64,000 nucleotides of DNA. It comes from Bin87 sp026710825 (GTDB lineage Bacteria > Chloroflexota > Dehalococcoidia > Lucifugimonadales > UBA3495). A model generated the notes under the pieces. It was not told the origin of the DNA, made no database searches, and saw only the letters and a list, made by a program, of their open reading frames with translations. This document shows positions 40,631-49,743 of this stretch, piece after piece. The translations under genes and the position numbers were made by a program. Each line of letters begins with the position of its first letter. Position 1 is the stretch's first letter. The stretch lies in assembly GCA_965232815.1 (NCBI GenBank), contig OZ247427.1, positions 806,001 to 870,000 of the forward strand. The letters run 5' to 3'.

Positions 40631-40840
40631 AGCCTAGCCATCGGCAGTCGCCAGTGGCTAGGTTCGATGGTGCATTTGGCGGGTTCACTTTTGACTACTT
40701 GCTGAGCGTAAACACACATCACCTCGTACTTGATGGACACGTATGGATTGCTACCAGAAAGTAAAGACCAATGTGGTTGTGGGAACCTAGCGCCGCCCGC
40801 GACATGGGCGTTAAATTCGATGCGATCGCGCTGGAAGATT
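40631..40840 (+). promoter_or_regulatory. 210-nt conserved leader element, copy 2
   Basis: Same length and order of blocks as copy 1. The opening hairpin is AGCCTAGCCATCGGC/GCCAGTGGCTAGGTT (40631-40645 and 40650-40664), with a C-A mismatch, T-G and G-T wobbles, and different bases from copy 1 but the same position, so the fold is better kept than the sequence. TTCGATGGTGCATTTG follows, then the conserved end GGCGTTAAATTCGATGCGAT and CGCTGGAAGATTG. The 798-residue kinase starts 62 bases later. Confidence 0.6.
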
Positions 40841-40902
40841 GATATTCACGCCGGAAATATATTTCCCAGAGAATAGCCCCACCCGAGCCTCCTTTATCAG
40901 CC

Positions 40903-43299
40903 ATGAGCCAGTCTGAGTCCGACCTGCTGAAACAAGAGAACGAGGTGCTGCGTGAACGTCTGACGCGTTTGAGCGAGGCCAGCCTGCGCATTAACGAGCC
41001 TTTGGAGTTCGACGCCGTTCTACAGGGAGTTCTGGACGCCGCCAGATCGTTGACCGATGCCTGTTACGGGGTAATGACGTTCCATGACGATGATGCAATG
41101 GTGCAGAACTTTCTGTCGTCGGGGATGACCGCGGAGGAGGCGAGCGCGGTCTGGCAAATTCTGACGGCGCCCGGGATCTACGAGCGACTAGGCGGGATCG
41201 CGGGTCCGGTGCGGCATCCCGACATGCTGGGACTGCTGACCGAGATGGGTGTTCCCGGAATGCGCCTGCCCCTGCCGTCGGGGACAGCCTTCTCCTTCCT
41301 GGCGTCGCCATTGCTGCATCGAGACCAGCCCCTGGGCAATATCTACCTGGCCGCAAAGCTGAGCCGCCCGGAGTTCACTCGGGAGGACGAGGAGAGGCTG
41401 GTGATGTTCACGTCCCAGGCGTCGCTGGTAATCGCCAACGCCAGGCGCTACCGGGACGAGCAGCGGGCGCGGGGCAACCTGGAGACACTGGTGGACACCG
41501 CGCCGGTGGGCGTGGTGGTATTGGACGCCAGGACGGGGGCGCCGGTGTCCTTGAACCGGGAAGCCTCCCGAATCATCGACCGCCTTCGCAGCTCTGACCA
41601 GTCAGTTGCGGAGATTGCGGACGTGATGACCTGGATACGTGCTGACGGTCAGGAGGTTTCGCTCAGGGATTTTCCCATTGCGGATCGACCCAAGGTAGGC
41701 GAGACGATCCGTGCCGAGGAGATCGTGCTCCAGGTTCCCGACGGCCGCCGGGTTACGGTGCTGATCAGCGCTACGCCCATCCGCTCAGCGGCCGGTGAGG
41801 TGGAGTCGATGGCGGTGACCCTCCAGGACATGACGCCGCTGGAGGAGATGGAGCGGCTACGAGCGGATTTCCTGGGTATAGTGAGCCACGAATTGCGCAC
41901 TCCTCTAGCGACCATCAAGGGTTCCACCACCACATTGCTGAGCGGCGCGCCGGACCTTGACCCCGCCGTGATGACCCAGTTTCACCGCATCATGGACCAA
42001 CAGGTTGACCACATGCAGGACCTGATCGGCGATCTCCTGGACGTGGCCCGCATCGAAGCGGGGGCGTTGTCAGTTGACCCGGCGCCGGTGGACCTAGCGG
42101 AGATAGTGGAAGAGGCGCGCAGCAGGTTCTTAGGGGCCGGGGGAAGCGAACGACTGAGCATAGAGCTGGATCCGGAACTGCCGCTGGTGATGGCGGACCG
42201 CCGGCGCATCGTGCAAGTGCTGGGCAACCTGTTGACTAACTCGGTGCGGCACTCGCCGGATGGCTCGCCCGTCCGAGTTTCCGCCGTACGGGATGCTTTC
42301 CACGTGGCGGTTTCAGTCTCCGATCAGGGCCGCGGCATCCCGGCCGACATGTTGCCGCTCCTGTTTCGCAAGTTCTCCCAGGTGTACGGCGTAACGCGGG
42401 ACGGGGGCGGCACCGGATCTGGCCTGGGCCTGGCGATCTGCAAAGGGATTGTGGAGGCTCATGCGGGCCGCATCCGGGCCGACAGTGAAGGTCTGGGACT
42501 CGGAGCGCGGTTCACATTCACCATTCCGGCAGCGGAGGTCGCAGAGGATAACGGGGCGACGGCTCTCGCGGCCCCGGTGCGAGCCCGTAGGCTATCGCGG
42601 GACAAGCCGCGGGTTCTGGCGGTGGACGACGACCCCCAGGCGCTCCGCTACGTTCGCGACGCCATCTCCAAGGCGGGATACGCCCCCGTCGTCACTGGAG
42701 ACCCCAAAGACGTGCCGCGTCTCATGGAGGAGGAGAAGCCGCACCTGGTACTCTTGGACCTCATGCTCCCCGGCAGCGATGGCATCGAGTTGATGACCGG
42801 CATCCTCAGGACTGCGGACGTGCCGGTGATCTTCGTGTCGGTGTACGGCCAGGAGGACGTGGTGGCCCGGGCTTTTGACATGGGGGCATCAGATTACGTG
42901 GTAAAGCCCTTCTCACCTACGGAGCTGGCGGCCAGGATCAGAGCGGCCCTGCGCCGGAGAGCCGGGCCCGATGTAGCTGAGCCTTCCTGCCCCTACGAAT
43001 TGGGGGACTTGTCCATCGATTACGCCGGACGCCGAGTGTGGTTGACAGGGAGCCCGGTGGCGCTAACGCCCACCGAGTACGGGTTGCTCTACGAGCTTTC
43101 GATCCACGCCGGCCGGGTGATGACCCACGACCATCTGCTGCAACGGATCTGGGGTCCGGGGAGGATGGGCGAACCGTGGCTGGTGCGCGAGGTGGTGAAG
43201 CGGCTGCGAGGCAAGCTGGGTGATGTCGCCGCCGACCCGAAATATATCCTAACCGAGCCCAGGGTCGGCTATCGCATGCCCGCGGGAGACGCGGGATGA
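40903..43299 (+). CDS. Single-chain GAF/PAS histidine kinase-receiver-OmpR DNA-binding protein
   Basis: A 798-residue soluble protein holding a whole two-component pathway. Order: N-terminal coiled coil (4-25), GAF-like sensor (about 35-180), PAS-like segment (192-312), HisKA with His329 in GIVSHELRTPLATIKGS, HATPase (NLLTNSVRHSPDG 442-454, DQGRGIPADMLPLLF, GGGTGSGLGLAICKG 501-515), receiver domain (VLAVDDDPQ 571-579, Asp619 in LVLLDLMLPGSDG, Lys668 in YVVKPFSP) and a C-terminal winged helix of the OmpR type (LTPTEYGLLYELSIHAG, VVKRLRGKLGD, ILTEPRVGYRM). No membrane segment, so the signal is cytosolic or permeant. The ATG at 40903 has only a weak binding site (CCTCCTTTATCAGCC). A broken paralogue of its N-terminus is at 51425-51822. 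Confidence 0.9.
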   Translation: MSQSESDLLKQENEVLRERLTRLSEASLRINEPLEFDAVLQGVLDAARSLTDACYGVMTFHDDDAMVQNFLSSGMTAEEASAVWQILTAPGIYERLGGIAGPVRHPDMLGLLTEMGVPGMRLPLPSGTAFSFLASPLLHRDQPLGNIYLAAKLSRPEFTREDEERLVMFTSQASLVIANARRYRDEQRARGNLETLVDTAPVGVVVLDARTGAPVSLNREASRIIDRLRSSDQSVAEIADVMTWIRADGQEVSLRDFPIADRPKVGETIRAEEIVLQVPDGRRVTVLISATPIRSAAGEVESMAVTLQDMTPLEEMERLRADFLGIVSHELRTPLATIKGSTTTLLSGAPDLDPAVMTQFHRIMDQQVDHMQDLIGDLLDVARIEAGALSVDPAPVDLAEIVEEARSRFLGAGGSERLSIELDPELPLVMADRRRIVQVLGNLLTNSVRHSPDGSPVRVSAVRDAFHVAVSVSDQGRGIPADMLPLLFRKFSQVYGVTRDGGGTGSGLGLAICKGIVEAHAGRIRADSEGLGLGARFTFTIPAAEVAEDNGATALAAPVRARRLSRDKPRVLAVDDDPQALRYVRDAISKAGYAPVVTGDPKDVPRLMEEEKPHLVLLDLMLPGSDGIELMTGILRTADVPVIFVSVYGQEDVVARAFDMGASDYVVKPFSPTELAARIRAALRRRAGPDVAEPSCPYELGDLSIDYAGRRVWLTGSPVALTPTEYGLLYELSIHAGRVMTHDHLLQRIWGPGRMGEPWLVREVVKRLRGKLGDVAADPKYILTEPRVGYRMPAGDAG

Positions 43300-43413
43300 A
43301 AAAGCACTGGGTGACCATGCCGGACAGTGAATTGGACTTCGGCACCGGCCCAGATCGGCGCACGGAATGAGGGACACAACACCCGCGCGCCGGGGTTGAG
43401 GCTGCGGTGTCCC

Positions 43414-44820
43414 TCAATGATCCAGGGGGAGGCGAATAGTTGCGGTGGCGCCCTGACCAAGCCCGTCGCTGGCCACGGTGATTGTACCCCCATGGGCTTC
43501 CACTATGGTTCTGGTGATTGCGAGTCCCAGGCCGCTTCCGTTTATCCCGCGACTGCGCGACTGGTCTGTGCGATAAAAACGCTCGAAAACGTGAGGCAGA
43601 TCGGCGGAGTCGATGCCGACCCCGTCATCGGCGACCGAGATGACCAGGGCTTCGTCGCCGCACCGCTCCGCGTGGATCGCAACCTTCCCCCCGGCCTCGG
43701 TGCAACGAAGGGCGTTGCTGATGATGTTGCCAAGCGCCTGGTTCATCCGCATACGGTCCATGGCAAGGCGAGGGAGTTCACCGGTTACCTGGAGCGATAG
43801 TTCAATCTGCCCGGCTTGTGATTGCGTCTGCCAGCGTGCCACCTCCTCGGTGAGTAACTCGTGGACAGAAATGCTTTCGAGGGCGAGCCTCAACTCACCG
43901 TGGTCAGTCTCGGCAAGCCAGTTCAGGTCGGTAACGAGACCCCGCAGCCGGTCCACCTCCTGGATGATGTGGTCGGAGGCGTCGTCCGGCGTCTGCAGGC
44001 CGTCACGCAGTCCTCTGGCCTCCAGCTGTATGACGCTCAGGGGCGTGTTCAGCTCGTGGGCGACGTCGTTGATCAATCGGCGGCGGAGATCGCGTTGAGT
44101 CTCCAGTGCGGCGGTCATCCGGTTGAACGCTTGGCTCATCGTGCCCAACTCGTCCGAGGACGTAACCGGAAGGGTGGCGGATTCCCCCTGGGCAATTGCC
44201 TGGGAGGCTTCCGTCAGGGCCGTCACGGGCGCGGTGATGCGTTTGGACAGCCAGACACCCAGCACAATGGCGACACCGACCGTTAGCGCGCCACCGGTCA
44301 GGGTGATGAACAGGAGCGCGTTCAGGAACCCGTGGGACTCGGTGGACAGGAACTCGCGGTTCACGTCCACGTAGACGTGGCCCACTACCCGATTGGATGC
44401 CAGATCGAGCACATCCTCGCGGTGCCCGCCCAGAGGCGGTGGATCGGATCCGGGCGACAGCTGGGACAGATTGTCCACCACCACCAGGCCGTCGGCCCCA
44501 ATGACGACCACCCGCACCTGGTCGTGTTGACCGCCCTCGGAGTGTTCCCCTTCTCCTTCCTCCGAACCCACTCCTCGTGGAATGCTGCTATAGCCGTATC
44601 CCGCTTCCGACAGCGCCACGTCCAACGTCGCCCAGCCGCTGGAATCCGTGTACTCTCTGCTCAGGTTGCGGGCCAGCTGGGTCGCCCGGTCTCCGCCCAC
44701 CTCCTCCACGAACACCCCCAGGCGGGCCTGCGTCGCGTAGTAGCCCACGCCCACGCTGGTCAATACCGTCAGCAGGACGACGAATACGATCGCGGCCATG
44801 ATCCGCCAGCGCAACGACAT
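43414..44820 (-). CDS. Membrane sensor histidine kinase with HAMP domain
   Basis: 468 residues; the ATG at 44820 shares its A with the regulator's stop codon TGA (TGATG), with GGAGG upstream, so translation is coupled. A transmembrane helix (8-28) precedes a periplasmic sensor of about 140 residues that contains an acidic/His stretch EEGEGEHSEGGQHDQ (87-101), then a second helix (168-192), HAMP (193-245), HisKA with His255 in INDVAHELNTPLSVIQLEARG and HATPase (NIISNALRCTEAGGKV, DDGVGIDSADLPHVFERFY, NGSGLGLAI). The layout matches BaeS-like kinases. A stop at 43414 gives the normal C-terminus. The upstream regulator and lipoprotein genes form the likely operon. Confidence 0.92.
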   Translation of the reverse strand: MSLRWRIMAAIVFVVLLTVLTSVGVGYYATQARLGVFVEEVGGDRATQLARNLSREYTDSSGWATLDVALSEAGYGYSSIPRGVGSEEGEGEHSEGGQHDQVRVVVIGADGLVVVDNLSQLSPGSDPPPLGGHREDVLDLASNRVVGHVYVDVNREFLSTESHGFLNALLFITLTGGALTVGVAIVLGVWLSKRITAPVTALTEASQAIAQGESATLPVTSSDELGTMSQAFNRMTAALETQRDLRRRLINDVAHELNTPLSVIQLEARGLRDGLQTPDDASDHIIQEVDRLRGLVTDLNWLAETDHGELRLALESISVHELLTEEVARWQTQSQAGQIELSLQVTGELPRLAMDRMRMNQALGNIISNALRCTEAGGKVAIHAERCGDEALVISVADDGVGIDSADLPHVFERFYRTDQSRSRGINGSGLGLAITRTIVEAHGGTITVASDGLGQGATATIRLPLDH

Positions 44821-45497
44821 CACTCATCCTCCGCCACGAGCCTGTAGCCAGCGCCGTACACGGTCTGGATGGGCTGCCTGCCGTCCCGGTTGATCTGCCG
44901 GCGCAGGCGGGCCACCTGGTTGTCGATGGCGCGGTCAAACCCCTCGAACTCTTCGTTGAAGGTGAGCGAGATCAGCTGGTCGCGGGTGAGCACCTGGTTG
45001 GGGTGGCGCATGAACGTCGCCAGCAGGGCAATCTGCGCCTGGCTCAGGGGCACGGGTTCTTCATCGACCGTCACCGTCCTGGTGGTCTCGTCCAGGGTGA
45101 TGTTGCCGCAGGTCAGGACCTGCTGGACCTTGCCCTTGACGCGGCGCAGCACGGCGTGGGCGCGGGCGATGACCTCGTCCGGGTCGAAGGGCTTGACGAT
45201 GTAGTCGTCGGCTCCGCTGTCCAGCCCGCTGATGCGCTCGGTGTGGGCTTCCCTGGCCGTCAGCATGATGATGGGAACATCCGACTCCCGCCGCAGGATC
45301 CGGCACAACTCCACGCCGTCGAGGCGGGGCAGCATCAGGTCCAGGATCATCAGGTCGGGTTCCAACTCCCGAGCCAGGTTGAGGCCGGTTTCGCCGTCGT
45401 GGGCAACCTCGGCCGAAAATCCGGCGCGCTCAAAGTACACGTTGACCCAGTTGGCAATCCTGGTGTCGTCCTCGACTATCAGTACGGTGCCATTCAT
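44820..45497 (-). CDS. OmpR/PhoB-type response regulator
   Basis: 225 residues from ATG 45497 with GGAGG eight bases upstream; the frame extending to 45842 runs back through the promoter region and is not used. Receiver: TVLIVEDDTRIANWV, Asp53 in LMILDLMLPRLDG, Lys102 in YIVKPFDPDE. Winged helix: EEPVPLSQAQIALLATFMRHPNQVLTRDQL, RAIDNQVARLRRQI, VYGAGYRLV. It is the cognate of the kinase at 43414-44820 by overlap. The gene for a repeat-bearing lipoprotein ends 139 bp upstream and may be its target or its signal partner. Confidence 0.94.
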   Translation of the reverse strand: MNGTVLIVEDDTRIANWVNVYFERAGFSAEVAHDGETGLNLARELEPDLMILDLMLPRLDGVELCRILRRESDVPIIMLTAREAHTERISGLDSGADDYIVKPFDPDEVIARAHAVLRRVKGKVQQVLTCGNITLDETTRTVTVDEEPVPLSQAQIALLATFMRHPNQVLTRDQLISLTFNEEFEGFDRAIDNQVARLRRQINRDGRQPIQTVYGAGYRLVAEDE

Positions 45498-45636
45498 CAG
45501 CAATCCTCCGAATGAGGCTTGGCAGGGGACGCGGCATCTCCTGGGAGACACCGCGTCAAAGGTCTGGTTACATCCTGGTTGGTTTATCTTACTGTGCGGC
45601 GCAAGACGAAATCTCCCATGGAAGTTTCCGGTGGTT

Positions 45637-47070
45637 CTACCCGCCGCCCCGCCGCTCGCCGCCCGAGCCATGCTCGCCACCGGACTGGCTGTTGCCGCCG
45701 TGCTCGCCGCCGGCCTCGCCGCCGCCCACCTCGGCGTGAGCCACCCATCCGGTGAATGACGCCTGGGTGGCGGGCAGGTTGATTCCGAGGACATCTCCCG
45801 GAGCCAGGTCCACCGGAGTCGTGGGCCCGAGCTCGGCGCCATTGGAGAGGTGAACCTCGATCCTGACCCGGTTCAAGTCGTTGCCGGTGGTGTTTTCAAC
45901 AGTGCCCATGAAGGAATTGCTGGTAGCGTCATAGTTCATGACCAACCGGGCTCCGCTCTGGACGGCGTCGAAGGTCTCGTCCAGGGCCAGTTGCGCCGCG
46001 CTGCCTTCCTCGCCGCCCGATGCGCCGCTCTCACTGCCGGAGCCTTCGCCGCCGGGGCCATGCCCCTCACCGCCGGCTCCCTCTGCACCGCTGCCTTCAC
46101 CGCCCTGTCCTCCAGCGTGAGGGATCGGGCCGGGGCCGCCGCAGTCGAACACTTCCATGTGGACCACGTACCCGTCGAAGGCGACGCCAGCCAGGTTAGG
46201 TTCGCTGGAGACCGAGATGCTGGACGTGGCCTGCTGTCCCGGGTTCAGGTTGCCCAATTGGTCAGGGCCCAATTCCCCGACCGTCTGGGTTCCGGACTTC
46301 AGGTGAGGCTCGGCCTGAACGTAGCACAGGGTCTGGGACGTCGTGTTCTGCACCGTCGAGTGGACAGTCTGGGTCGCCGCATCGTAGCTGGCGGATATCG
46401 CCAGTCCACCGAGGACGCCGTTCCAGGTCTGGTTGAGGGGAGTGATGGGGCTGGACATGGCGGCTTCCATGGCTGCCTCGTTGCCGGCTCCGCCGCTCTC
46501 CGGACCCTCGGGGCCGTCCGGGCCGCTTTCGCCGCCGGCCTGGCCGCCCTCGGCTCCGCTGCCCACCTCGGCGTGGGCGATCCAACCGGTGAAGGACGCC
46601 GCCGTCGACGGCAAGTTCACCGAGGCTGCCTCGCCTGGGGCCAGGTTTATCGGCGTGGTCGGCCCAAGCTCAGTGCCGTTGGACAGGTGAACCTCGATCC
46701 TGACCTGCCCGAGGGCGTTGCTGGTGGTGTTCTCCACCGTGCCCTGGAACGCGTTGCTGGCCGCGTCGTAGTTCAGAACCAACCGGGCTCCGCCCCGCAC
46801 TGCGTCAAAGGTCGCATCGGGAGCCAGGGTGGCGCCGCTGCCCTCTTCGCTGCCGGAGCCGCCGCTTTCTCCGGCGCTTTCTCCGCCGGCGCCGTGTTCG
46901 CCGGGACTTTCACCTTGCGAGATCTCCTGCGTCGCGTTGGCCCCGCCGGAGTCGCGGCCTTCACCGATGCCGGTGTCGTTGCCGCATCCGACCAGGACCG
47001 CCGCAGAGAGCATGACGGCCAGGACCGAGCCGAGCAGGAACGTCCGCGTCATCAACTTCTTGATCTTCAT
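45637..47070 (-). CDS. Lipoprotein with three FxLyD-like domains and Gly/Ser/Glu-rich linkers
   Basis: 477 residues from ATG 47070, with GAGGAGG upstream. A lipoprotein signal peptide (KKLMTRTFLLGSVLAVMLS, lipobox LVGC, Cys29) anchors it to the membrane. Then come three beta-rich domains: first about 80-170 (FDAVRGGARLVLNYDAASN, VRIEVHLSNGTELGPTTPI), a middle one about 200-300 with different sequence (SASYDAATQTVHSTVQNTT, VQAEPHLKSGTQTVGEL), and a third about 350-445 that repeats the first (FDAVQSGARLVMNYDATSN, VRIEVHLSNGAELGPTTPV). Domains are separated by stretches rich in Gly, Ser, Glu and His (GGEGSGAEGAGGEGHGPGG). It would be extracytoplasmic. Proximity to a sensor kinase whose periplasmic domain has a similar acidic/His run suggests shared signalling or metal binding, which is inference. 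Confidence 0.8.
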   Translation of the reverse strand: MKIKKLMTRTFLLGSVLAVMLSAAVLVGCGNDTGIGEGRDSGGANATQEISQGESPGEHGAGGESAGESGGSGSEEGSGATLAPDATFDAVRGGARLVLNYDAASNAFQGTVENTTSNALGQVRIEVHLSNGTELGPTTPINLAPGEAASVNLPSTAASFTGWIAHAEVGSGAEGGQAGGESGPDGPEGPESGGAGNEAAMEAAMSSPITPLNQTWNGVLGGLAISASYDAATQTVHSTVQNTTSQTLCYVQAEPHLKSGTQTVGELGPDQLGNLNPGQQATSSISVSSEPNLAGVAFDGYVVHMEVFDCGGPGPIPHAGGQGGEGSGAEGAGGEGHGPGGEGSGSESGASGGEEGSAAQLALDETFDAVQSGARLVMNYDATSNSFMGTVENTTGNDLNRVRIEVHLSNGAELGPTTPVDLAPGDVLGINLPATQASFTGWVAHAEVGGGEAGGEHGGNSQSGGEHGSGGERRGGG

Positions 47071-47451
47071 CTTTTCGCCTCCTCGTGTGGGTAACCCACT
47101 CTTGATACAAGCCAAGTTAGAGGCGAAATGTCGCAGAATTATGTCGTTAGCAGGCCCGGCTCCCTGAAGGGAAGCCCAGCAGGTGCCACAGTGAGCAGGA
47201 GATTCGTCCTTGTGGTGCTGAGGATATGAATCGGCGTGCTTCCTTCGCAAATGACGGCCCAGATATCGCCGATCCAAGGCTCGTAGCGCCCGGCGACATC
47301 ACCTGCGCAGCAAGGTTCCAACGCAATGAACCTGCCTCTTTTGTGGGAAAGCAACGCATCGCGGTAGGGAGTCTAAACGAGACGGGTCTGGCCGGCGGCG
47401 ACGTTGCCTCACGACCTTTCCGCGGTCCTGACAGACTTCCGGCTTCGGAAA
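47071..47451. other. Intergenic region, nothing identified
   Basis: About 380 bp between two lipoprotein genes read the same way. I saw no gene, strong promoter or terminator; the region includes a T-poor GC-rich stretch and no repeats seen elsewhere. Confidence 0.5.
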
Positions 47452-49743
47452 TCACTCGAACACGGTGTCCGCCCTGCCCGGGACGCCCAGGTTCTGGATG
47501 CGGCGATCCTCAAAACGGGAGGTCTCAGGACCGCTGAATGGACGTTCGGCGCTGAAGCGGACCAGATACTCAGCGAAGGCGTCCTGTTCCGAGCCCGGGT
47601 CGGCAAAATCGGCGGCTCCGGGATCCACCGCCTGCGGGCTGTCTATGATCCCGTTACCGTTGGTGTCCGGGAAATCAGAGTTGGGAGCATTGAACTGTCC
47701 CCGTTCTCCTACCAGGTCCACGCGCCCGGGCTGCGGCACAGGGAACGGGTAGCCGTCGCCGCCGTTGGCCAGGAAATTCAGAGTCACCATTTTGATTACA
47801 CGGTCGGAGTCTCCCATCAGGACACCATCGACCACCACTCGGTCGGCGACTGTACCGTCCTCCCCGATCACCGCCAGCGAGCGGATGCGCTGGCCGATTG
47901 GCGCTTCGGGATTGAAGCTGAAACGCACTCCGCCAACCTGCGGAAAGCGCCCGTCCTGTACCTCGCCCACTCCCTCGAATCCGACGCCATGCTCCATGAC
48001 AGCGACCAGCTGTGTCGCAGTTAGCGGAACTATCACCAGCCCGTTGTTGAAGCGCAGAGATCCCTCTATATCGAACTGGGAGATATCACCCGCGGCCTTG
48101 CCAGTTGAAGGGTTGGCCGCTGAAGGGAGATATTGCACCCGCGAGGGATCCGTGGAACCCGGGGGCTGCACCACCAGGCCTATGTCATCACGTATACCTC
48201 CGCCGTTCTTGAGCGATACCTGGACCTCCGAGTCGACCTGCCGGGCCAACCACAGGTTGGCATCGGTGATGAGGTTGCCGAGGTTGCTCTCCTGGGTTCG
48301 CACGGTGTTGCGGCGTCCGTCGAGGTACACGGCAGCGCGCCCCAGGATATTGCCGTCCCGGACGGAGATCACGTCTCGAAGAGCATGGGCGACGCGTGTC
48401 ACCTCCGCTATGGGGACGCCGGAGAATGCCTGGGCGCCCTGCGCATCGGTGGCGTAGGCTCCACTCTGGTAGGGGTCAACCGATTCGGGGATGATGCGAC
48501 CGGAGGCGTCGAAGTCCACCACCAGCCTGCCCAGGTACTTGTAGTCGCCGTCAGTATTCACCAGCAGCACGGGGACGCCACCAGGACTTTGGTAGATGAG
48601 AGGATAGGTGTCAGCGGCCGTATGGCCGGGTCGGAGTCGGTCGGTTTCGTCAGCTAACAGGGTATTGGAGCCGCCCCCGATGATGACATCCACGTTCTCC
48701 AGCCGGGACGCCAATGCCTGCTCGATGTCAAAGCGCTGCATATGACTGAGCAAGACGACCTTGTTGATGCGCTGGTCAATCAGCGTGTCCACCTCACCTT
48801 GTATGATGTCCACCAAGGCATCCAGATCATTGGGGTCGCCCGGCTCGACTTTGATACCGCCCGTGTTGGTGATGGCGGCCAGCCGGGGAGTGGTCGCGCC
48901 CACGACGCCGATGCGCTCGCCATCGACGGTCACCACGGCACTGGCGGCTACGCTGCCGCCGATCAGCATGGCCTCCTGTCCGCCCCTGACCACCAGCGGT
49001 TCAAGATTCGCGTCAGAGGTGAACTCCAAGTTGGCGGAAAGGTAGGGAAAGCGGGCGCCCGGGTATAGCTCGCCTTCTCTCGCCTCAGCGCCAATGATGG
49101 ACGCGAAGGTTCCGGTGCCGTGGTCGAGCTCGTGGTTGCCTACAGCCGAAGCCTGAAACCCCATGGCGTTCATGAAAGCGATGTCCCCACGCCCGTTTCC
49201 GGGGACCCCAAGGACTGATGCGGCGGCGTCATCTCCGGCAGCGAAATAGCGCGGGCCGGGGATGTAGTTGTCGCCGGAGCTGAGGATGATGGTGTTGTTC
49301 GGGTACTGGGAGCGAAAACCGCGAAGGATCGCGGAGAAGTTCTCGACGTTCTGCAGGGCGCCCACCGCGCTGTCCATATCAGCGGCGTGAAGGATCTGGA
49401 GAGTAAAGGCCGGATCAGCTACGTCGGGCAATTCTGTCCGGCTCATCATTTCCAGGCGAGCCTCGATGCCTGACAGCCGGTCGTCCACCCCGTCAGAAAG
49501 TCGGTCAATGTCCGGGCCCAGCTGGTCAATGTGGCGTCCCGGTGCTTCCGCAGGTCCCGCGGGCGCGGGAGTGGCCTCAGATGCTGCCGAAATATCCGCC
49601 TGCAGGGCTGCGACTTCCGCCCGCAGAGCCGCCATGTCCGCTTCAAGATGCGACACATCCGGGGCCACGTTGCCGCTGCACGAGACCAGCGACAATATGG
49701 TTATCACCATGGCAATCGTCATCCAAGACAGTTTCCGGTTCAT
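47452..49743 (-). CDS. Bifunctional metallophosphatase/5'-nucleotidase, lipoprotein
   Basis: 763 residues, ATG at 49743 with AAGGAGGAG upstream. A lipoprotein signal peptide ends at LVSCSG (Cys22). A coiled-coil-like linker (HLEADMAALRAEVAALQADI) and a Pro/Ala run follow. The metallophosphatase domain (about 110-430) has QILHAADMDS, SSGDNYI, AVGNHELDHG (metal-binding NHE), VVLLSHMQRF and VIIGGGSN. The 5'-nucleotidase C-terminal domain (about 460-640) has ESNLGNLITDANLWLAR, VSLKNGGGIRDDI and NFLANGGDGYPF. It would release phosphate and nucleosides from external nucleotides, so it is a phosphorus or nucleotide scavenging enzyme on the cell surface. The unusual long N-terminal spacer should hold the enzyme away from the membrane. 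Confidence 0.93.
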   Translation of the reverse strand: MNRKLSWMTIAMVITILSLVSCSGNVAPDVSHLEADMAALRAEVAALQADISAASEATPAPAGPAEAPGRHIDQLGPDIDRLSDGVDDRLSGIEARLEMMSRTELPDVADPAFTLQILHAADMDSAVGALQNVENFSAILRGFRSQYPNNTIILSSGDNYIPGPRYFAAGDDAAASVLGVPGNGRGDIAFMNAMGFQASAVGNHELDHGTGTFASIIGAEAREGELYPGARFPYLSANLEFTSDANLEPLVVRGGQEAMLIGGSVAASAVVTVDGERIGVVGATTPRLAAITNTGGIKVEPGDPNDLDALVDIIQGEVDTLIDQRINKVVLLSHMQRFDIEQALASRLENVDVIIGGGSNTLLADETDRLRPGHTAADTYPLIYQSPGGVPVLLVNTDGDYKYLGRLVVDFDASGRIIPESVDPYQSGAYATDAQGAQAFSGVPIAEVTRVAHALRDVISVRDGNILGRAAVYLDGRRNTVRTQESNLGNLITDANLWLARQVDSEVQVSLKNGGGIRDDIGLVVQPPGSTDPSRVQYLPSAANPSTGKAAGDISQFDIEGSLRFNNGLVIVPLTATQLVAVMEHGVGFEGVGEVQDGRFPQVGGVRFSFNPEAPIGQRIRSLAVIGEDGTVADRVVVDGVLMGDSDRVIKMVTLNFLANGGDGYPFPVPQPGRVDLVGERGQFNAPNSDFPDTNGNGIIDSPQAVDPGAADFADPGSEQDAFAEYLVRFSAERPFSGPETSRFEDRRIQNLGVPGRADTVFE

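Noticed and set aside
45850..47094. 414-codon plus-strand frame opposite the lipoprotein gene
   Set aside because: It is antisense to a gene with clear signal peptide, lipobox and repeated domains; its translation is low-complexity.
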